The translations under genes were made by a program, and so were the position numbers. From the NCBI GenBank assembly GCA_903930535.1, contig CAIYYX010000027.1:1-40450 (forward strand): 40,450 bases of DNA, given 5' to 3'. Shown piece by piece: positions 37,298 to 40,450 of this stretch. How positions within the stretch are numbered: the stretch's first letter is position 1; every line of letters begins with the position of its first letter. Origin of the DNA: an uncultured Sterolibacterium sp. GTDB taxonomy: Bacteria > Pseudomonadota > Gammaproteobacteria > Burkholderiales > Rhodocyclaceae. Under the pieces are notes generated by a model, which saw only the letters and a list, made by a program, of their open reading frames with translations, did no database searches and was not told the origin of the DNA.

Positions 37298-38079
37298 CCG
37301 CAGCAGGCTTTAAAAGGCCCCAGATCGACTAAAGATCCGCGCAGTGCCGTACCCCTCTCCCTCCCCCGCGCTAATCGACTAGCGGTCGTCCTGGTGCCTC
37401 TGGTCGCCCTGCCGCTGGAATCGAGGCGTCACTCCCCGCCCCCACCGGCCCCCTGCTGCGGCCATGTGGCCCCCCCTAGGTGCGCTGCCGGCCCTGCCGG
37501 CTAGACCGCGCGCGGGATCAGTGCTGTCGCAACTTACCTTTAGGTATTGCGGCGGTGGATGGGGCGGCGGAGTGGTCTGATGCCCGGAAGCTGCCTCTGG
37601 CCGGAGCGTACAGTCGGCCATTACCGGCCCTCCAGAGAGCAGAAAATGGAGTTTTTTGACGTCCGCTGCAAGGTCACATTGCTGCCTCTGAGGTAGCCCC
37701 TCCGCCCGCGAGGGGTCCCTGCGCGGCGCATTGACGCCACCGCCTGCGCGCGGCGTCAGGGAATTACTACCTCCGGAAGTTGTACCCGTAGTTTTCCGGG
37801 TATTAATTTGAGCTGACAAACTATAGTGTGTGTCAGCCATAAGTTCTGGGCGGAATGCGGCGCCGAAAAAGGGCAGCGGATTCGGTTTCCTTGAAGCAAC
37901 CCCTGATGCAGTAGGTATTTCCGGCCAAAACCCGCCGCCTGCGATTTTGCTCCATTGCGAACGCTCGTTCTACGTCACTAAACTTTAGTTCAGTTGTTAA
38001 AGATTGGCTCAGAAGGTAATCTGTGTTTAAAAATCAGATCAGCTTCTTAAGCTGGCGACCTGTTGAGGGAGACGGCATC
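37298..38079. other. Gene-poor stretch with strong base-composition shifts
   Basis: No convincing gene lies in these 780 bp. Bases 37360-37520 are extremely GC-rich, with C-runs; 37960-38050 are AT-rich. Short repeats seen: ATCGACTA at 37324 and 37374; hairpins TGACGCC/GGCGTCA (37732-37758), TACCCG/CGGGTA near 37783-37802, GCTGACA/TGTCAGC (37812-37837), and CAGCTT/AAGCTG (38040-38054). A 153-codon open frame on the minus strand (37379-37840) is Pro/Gly/Arg-rich without a ribosome site, probably chance. Confidence 0.5.
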
Positions 38080-38304
38080 ATGATCAGTGCAGTAGAACGG
38101 CTGGCAAGCGAATTGGTAAAACTGTCCGCAGCAGACTGGACAAAACTCTCCGAGCTTCGCTGGGCTGCCGAAACGGCAGAACTGCTCGACGAATTCGGGC
38201 GCGGCTCCGTAACGACTGTCACTGCCGGCGAGGCGTTGGTCGATGATGCCCCTCCGAAATTGATTGTCCGATCATGGAACCAGGCCAGCTGTGACATAAG
38301 TTAG
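38080..38304 (+). CDS. Small hypothetical protein
   Basis: A 74-residue protein I do not recognise. It is acidic and mostly helical in appearance: MISAVERLASELVKLSAADW, then TKLSELRWAAETAELLDEFGRG, followed by a VTTVTAGEALVDDAPP strand region. The ATG at 38080 is preceded by GAGGGAGA at a workable distance, which supports translation; a GTG at 38023 would extend it by 19 residues. The shape, a short helical N-terminus with a flexible tail, recalls antitoxin-like or phage-element accessory proteins, but no toxin partner is adjacent. It lies between the gene-poor stretch and the histidine kinase. Confidence 0.5.
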   Translation: MISAVERLASELVKLSAADWTKLSELRWAAETAELLDEFGRGSVTTVTAGEALVDDAPPKLIVRSWNQASCDIS

Positions 38305-38433
38305 CTATTGTCCAGATTCACTCTTTGCTGCACTTGCTAGAATCATGACGCCTAATGAGAGTCGTTGCAGGTCGAGATGCTTTCGGCATTCCAGTCGAGC
38401 GTCGTATGTTAGCCAAAAAACGATTCCCCACCC

Positions 38434-40450
38434 ATGAGTGATCGCAAGCGACTGAACGCCAGTTCTCCCTTTGCACAGAGGCTTCTTCTCGGTACGGCAT
38501 TGCTGATCTTTGGTTGCGTTATCGGCTGGAATCTCAACAGCACACACAACAAAATCGATACTAGCGAGAGTGTTCGACTTTCCACCCTGCTCAGTGTCAT
38601 CGATAAGAACCTTACTACCCAGCTAAAAGCTACAAATAAGGCGATTGATTCCCTTCGCACTGATTTGGTTCTACTAAGATCGCAAAAAGAAGGCAAGGCG
38701 CTGATCAATAACCGACTGCGATCCTTGGAAGACGCCATGCCTTGGGTTGGCAGACTGATGATCCTCGATGCGCAAGGCACAGTAATCGCCGCTGACCAGG
38801 AGGAACTCATCGGGAAGAGCTTCCATGAGCGAGAGCATTTCATGGCAGCCCGACTAAGCAACAACCCTGGCAGGCTCCACGTCGCCCCCCCCTACAAGCA
38901 AGCTCTTGGCATCTTTACAGTGGACTTGGTAAAGATCATTCAGGATGAGCATGGAAACTTTGCCGGACTCATCTCGGCGACCCTGGATCCCGAGTATCTC
39001 AATACTGTGCTGAGTGCTGTGCTCTACTCGTCTGACATGAGGGTTTCCGTCGTTCATGGCGACGGCATGATCTTCAAGAACGTTCCGTCAATTAATAGCA
39101 TTGAAGGGGTGACTCTCGCCAAACCTGGAACCCTCTTCTCACGTCACCTTGAGAGCGGCCAGTCAGCAACAGTTCTCACAGGTACCGTCTTTGCTACTAA
39201 CGATCAACGCATGATGGCCCAGCGGACGGTACAACTATCCTCCCCGCCAATGGACAAACCTATTGTGCTAGCGATGAGCCGCAATCTTCACGAGCTTTTC
39301 GCGCCCTGGCGTGAAGATGCCATTGAACAAGGCGGCATCTTCGGAGTAATAAGCTTGGGCGCTGTCTTGAGTCTGTTTTTCTACCAGAAGCGGCGCCTGG
39401 CTTATGAAACGCTGGTGTCCCAACGGAAGGCTGAACAAAGGGGCGCAGAAGAATTGCTACGCGAGAGTGAAAAGCATTTCCGTACCCTTGCCAACAGCGG
39501 TTCGTCGTTGATATGGACTTCCGGACCAGACAAGCTCTGCAATTACTTCAATGAGCCCTGGCTGCGCTTTACCGGGCGGACACTGCAACAGGAACTCGGC
39601 AATGGCTGGGCAGAGGGAGTGCATCCGGAGGATTTTGACCTTTGCTTACAAACCTACGTCACTGCTTTTGATCAACACAAGCCCTTCAGTATGGACTACC
39701 GCCTGCGCACCGCCGAGGGATCGTACCGCTGGATCAGGGACGATGGAAATCCGCGTTACAACAGTCATGGCGTATTTCTTGGATATATCGGCTACTGTTT
39801 CGACATCACCGAGAGCAAGCAGTTGCAGGATCAGATACGCATCGCCGCCACAGCCTTCGAGTCGCAGGAAGGCATCATGATCTCGGATGCCAATCATGTC
39901 ATTCTCCGTGTGAACCGCGCCTTCACGAATATGATGGGTTTCACTGCCGAGGAAACCGTTGGCCAAAAGGCGAGTCTGCTCAGAACAACTCGTCATGATG
40001 CGGCGTTCTATGCACAGATGTGGGAGGCCATCCGCCATACCGGGACATGGCAGGGAGAAATCTGGAACCGCCGCAAGAGCGGCAAAGATGTCCTCGTATG
40101 GGCCATCATCACAGCCGTGACTGATGCCACGTGCTCCGTGACCCATTATGTCGCTACGCAGACTGATATCACAGAGCGGAAACGCATCGAGGACGACATT
40201 AAAAACCTTAACCTTGGGCTCGAAGAGCGTATTGCAGAGCGTACCGTCGAACTGTTGCACGCCAAGGACGCCGCCGAGGCGGCCAGTCACGCCAAGGACG
40301 TATTTCTCGCAACGATGAGCCACGAACTGCGTACGCCGATGAACGGCATCATGGGCATGACCGAGTTGGCGCAGCGGCGCGCCACCGATCCCAAGCAGAT
40401 CGATTGGCTCAACAAGAGCAAGGTGTCGGCGAAACATCTGCTCGCCATCA
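38434..40450 (+). CDS. Membrane PAS-domain sensor histidine kinase (3' end beyond window)
   Basis: Two-component sensor, open for 672 codons and cut by the window edge. A cytoplasmic start (MSDRKRLNAS) is followed by TM1 (about residues 17-34, LLLGTALLIFGCVIGW), an extracytoplasmic Cache-like sensor domain (about 37-298) and TM2 (about 300-318, GIFGVISLGAVLSLFF). Then come PAS 1 (about 348-457, ending FDITESK), PAS 2 (about 474-580, ending TDITERK), a coiled coil, and HisKA with phospho-acceptor H630 in FLATMSHELRTPMNGIMGM. The H-box resembles hybrid kinases, so HATPase and receiver domains may follow. The ATG has no strong ribosome site. Signal and partner are unknown. It may be island cargo or host. 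Confidence 0.9.
   Translation, partial: MSDRKRLNASSPFAQRLLLGTALLIFGCVIGWNLNSTHNKIDTSESVRLSTLLSVIDKNLTTQLKATNKAIDSLRTDLVLLRSQKEGKALINNRLRSLEDAMPWVGRLMILDAQGTVIAADQEELIGKSFHEREHFMAARLSNNPGRLHVAPPYKQALGIFTVDLVKIIQDEHGNFAGLISATLDPEYLNTVLSAVLYSSDMRVSVVHGDGMIFKNVPSINSIEGVTLAKPGTLFSRHLESGQSATVLTGTVFATNDQRMMAQRTVQLSSPPMDKPIVLAMSRNLHELFAPWREDAIEQGGIFGVISLGAVLSLFFYQKRRLAYETLVSQRKAEQRGAEELLRESEKHFRTLANSGSSLIWTSGPDKLCNYFNEPWLRFTGRTLQQELGNGWAEGVHPEDFDLCLQTYVTAFDQHKPFSMDYRLRTAEGSYRWIRDDGNPRYNSHGVFLGYIGYCFDITESKQLQDQIRIAATAFESQEGIMISDANHVILRVNRAFTNMMGFTAEETVGQKASLLRTTRHDAAFYAQMWEAIRHTGTWQGEIWNRRKSGKDVLVWAIITAVTDATCSVTHYVATQTDITERKRIEDDIKNLNLGLEERIAERTVELLHAKDAAEAASHAKDVFLATMSHELRTPMNGIMGMTELAQRRATDPKQIDWLNKSKVSAKHLLAI

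Noticed and set aside
37379..37840. 153-codon minus-strand frame in the gene-poor island segment
   Set aside because: Pro/Gly/Arg-rich, no ribosome site, no recognisable domain, and GC-rich sequence makes long frames likely; kept only as a low-probability gene.
32718..40450. Second copy of the tRNA-Ala 3' end (attR)
   Set aside because: Scanned by eye for TTCGATCC and TCTTCTCCACCA; only short chance matches were found, so no right end is called.

Overview
The window reads as the chromosome of a facultatively or strictly autotrophic betaproteobacterium. This is inferred from the gene content: a Calvin-cycle cluster with form II RubisCO (cbbM), a class I proteobacterial phosphoribulokinase and a divergent LysR-type cbbR, plus GC-rich housekeeping genes whose proteins look betaproteobacterial. 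No 16S rRNA is present, so no genus is claimed.

Region 1 (46-4024, minus strand) holds a DUF4124/glutaredoxin-like secreted protein, oligopeptidase A (prlC), purC and a PsiE-family membrane protein. Region 2 (4059-15170, minus strand) is a long cbb cluster transcribed right to left: cbbY-cbbM-cbbF-cbbP-cbbT-gap-pgk-pyk-cbbA, closed by a rho-independent terminator. It links CO2 fixation by form II RubisCO, RuBP regeneration and lower glycolysis to pyruvate. cbbR is divergent, and the 92-bp gap between cbbR and cbbY contains a CbbR-like inverted repeat. No cbbQ/cbbO activase genes, no rpe and no form I RubisCO are seen.

Region 3 (16209-22033) has rsmE, a 36-codon remnant of the start of a polyphosphate:AMP phosphotransferase gene, argA, a PAS-PAS-GGDEF protein, yggX, phoU and rpiA. 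Region 4 (22091-27483, minus strand) is a pyruvate dehydrogenase operon, aceE-aceF-lpdA. Divergent from it runs iorA-iorB-folD-purE-sua5 (27729-32605). The ior leader has an FNR/ANR-type box at a class II-like distance from a -10 element, and a 20-nt palindrome over the presumed start of transcription. Three REP-like palindromes of the family beginning GTAGGTCGG lie at gene ends at 6.7, 11.0 and 22.1 kb; two of them supply the TAG stop codon of the neighbouring gene.

Region 5 starts at a tRNA-Ala(CGC) (32642-32717) and is a mobile island. It has a P4-type tyrosine integrase, about 365 bp of dense potential hairpins, an AlpA-family regulator, and a PrimPol-like/PriCT-2/RecA-fold helicase fusion. 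Directly after the helicase is a 150-bp cluster of ten GGGACA hexamers in both orientations, around a 16-nt palindrome. The order int-alpA-primase/helicase-iterons resembles P4-like satellites and Gram-negative phage-inducible islands, and the hexamer cluster is the best candidate replication origin. A small unknown protein, a gene-poor GC-rich stretch, another small unknown protein and a membrane-bound PAS sensor histidine kinase follow; the kinase is cut by the window end. The right attachment site was not found. The most novel material is the hexamer-cluster origin and the structured leader before alpA.
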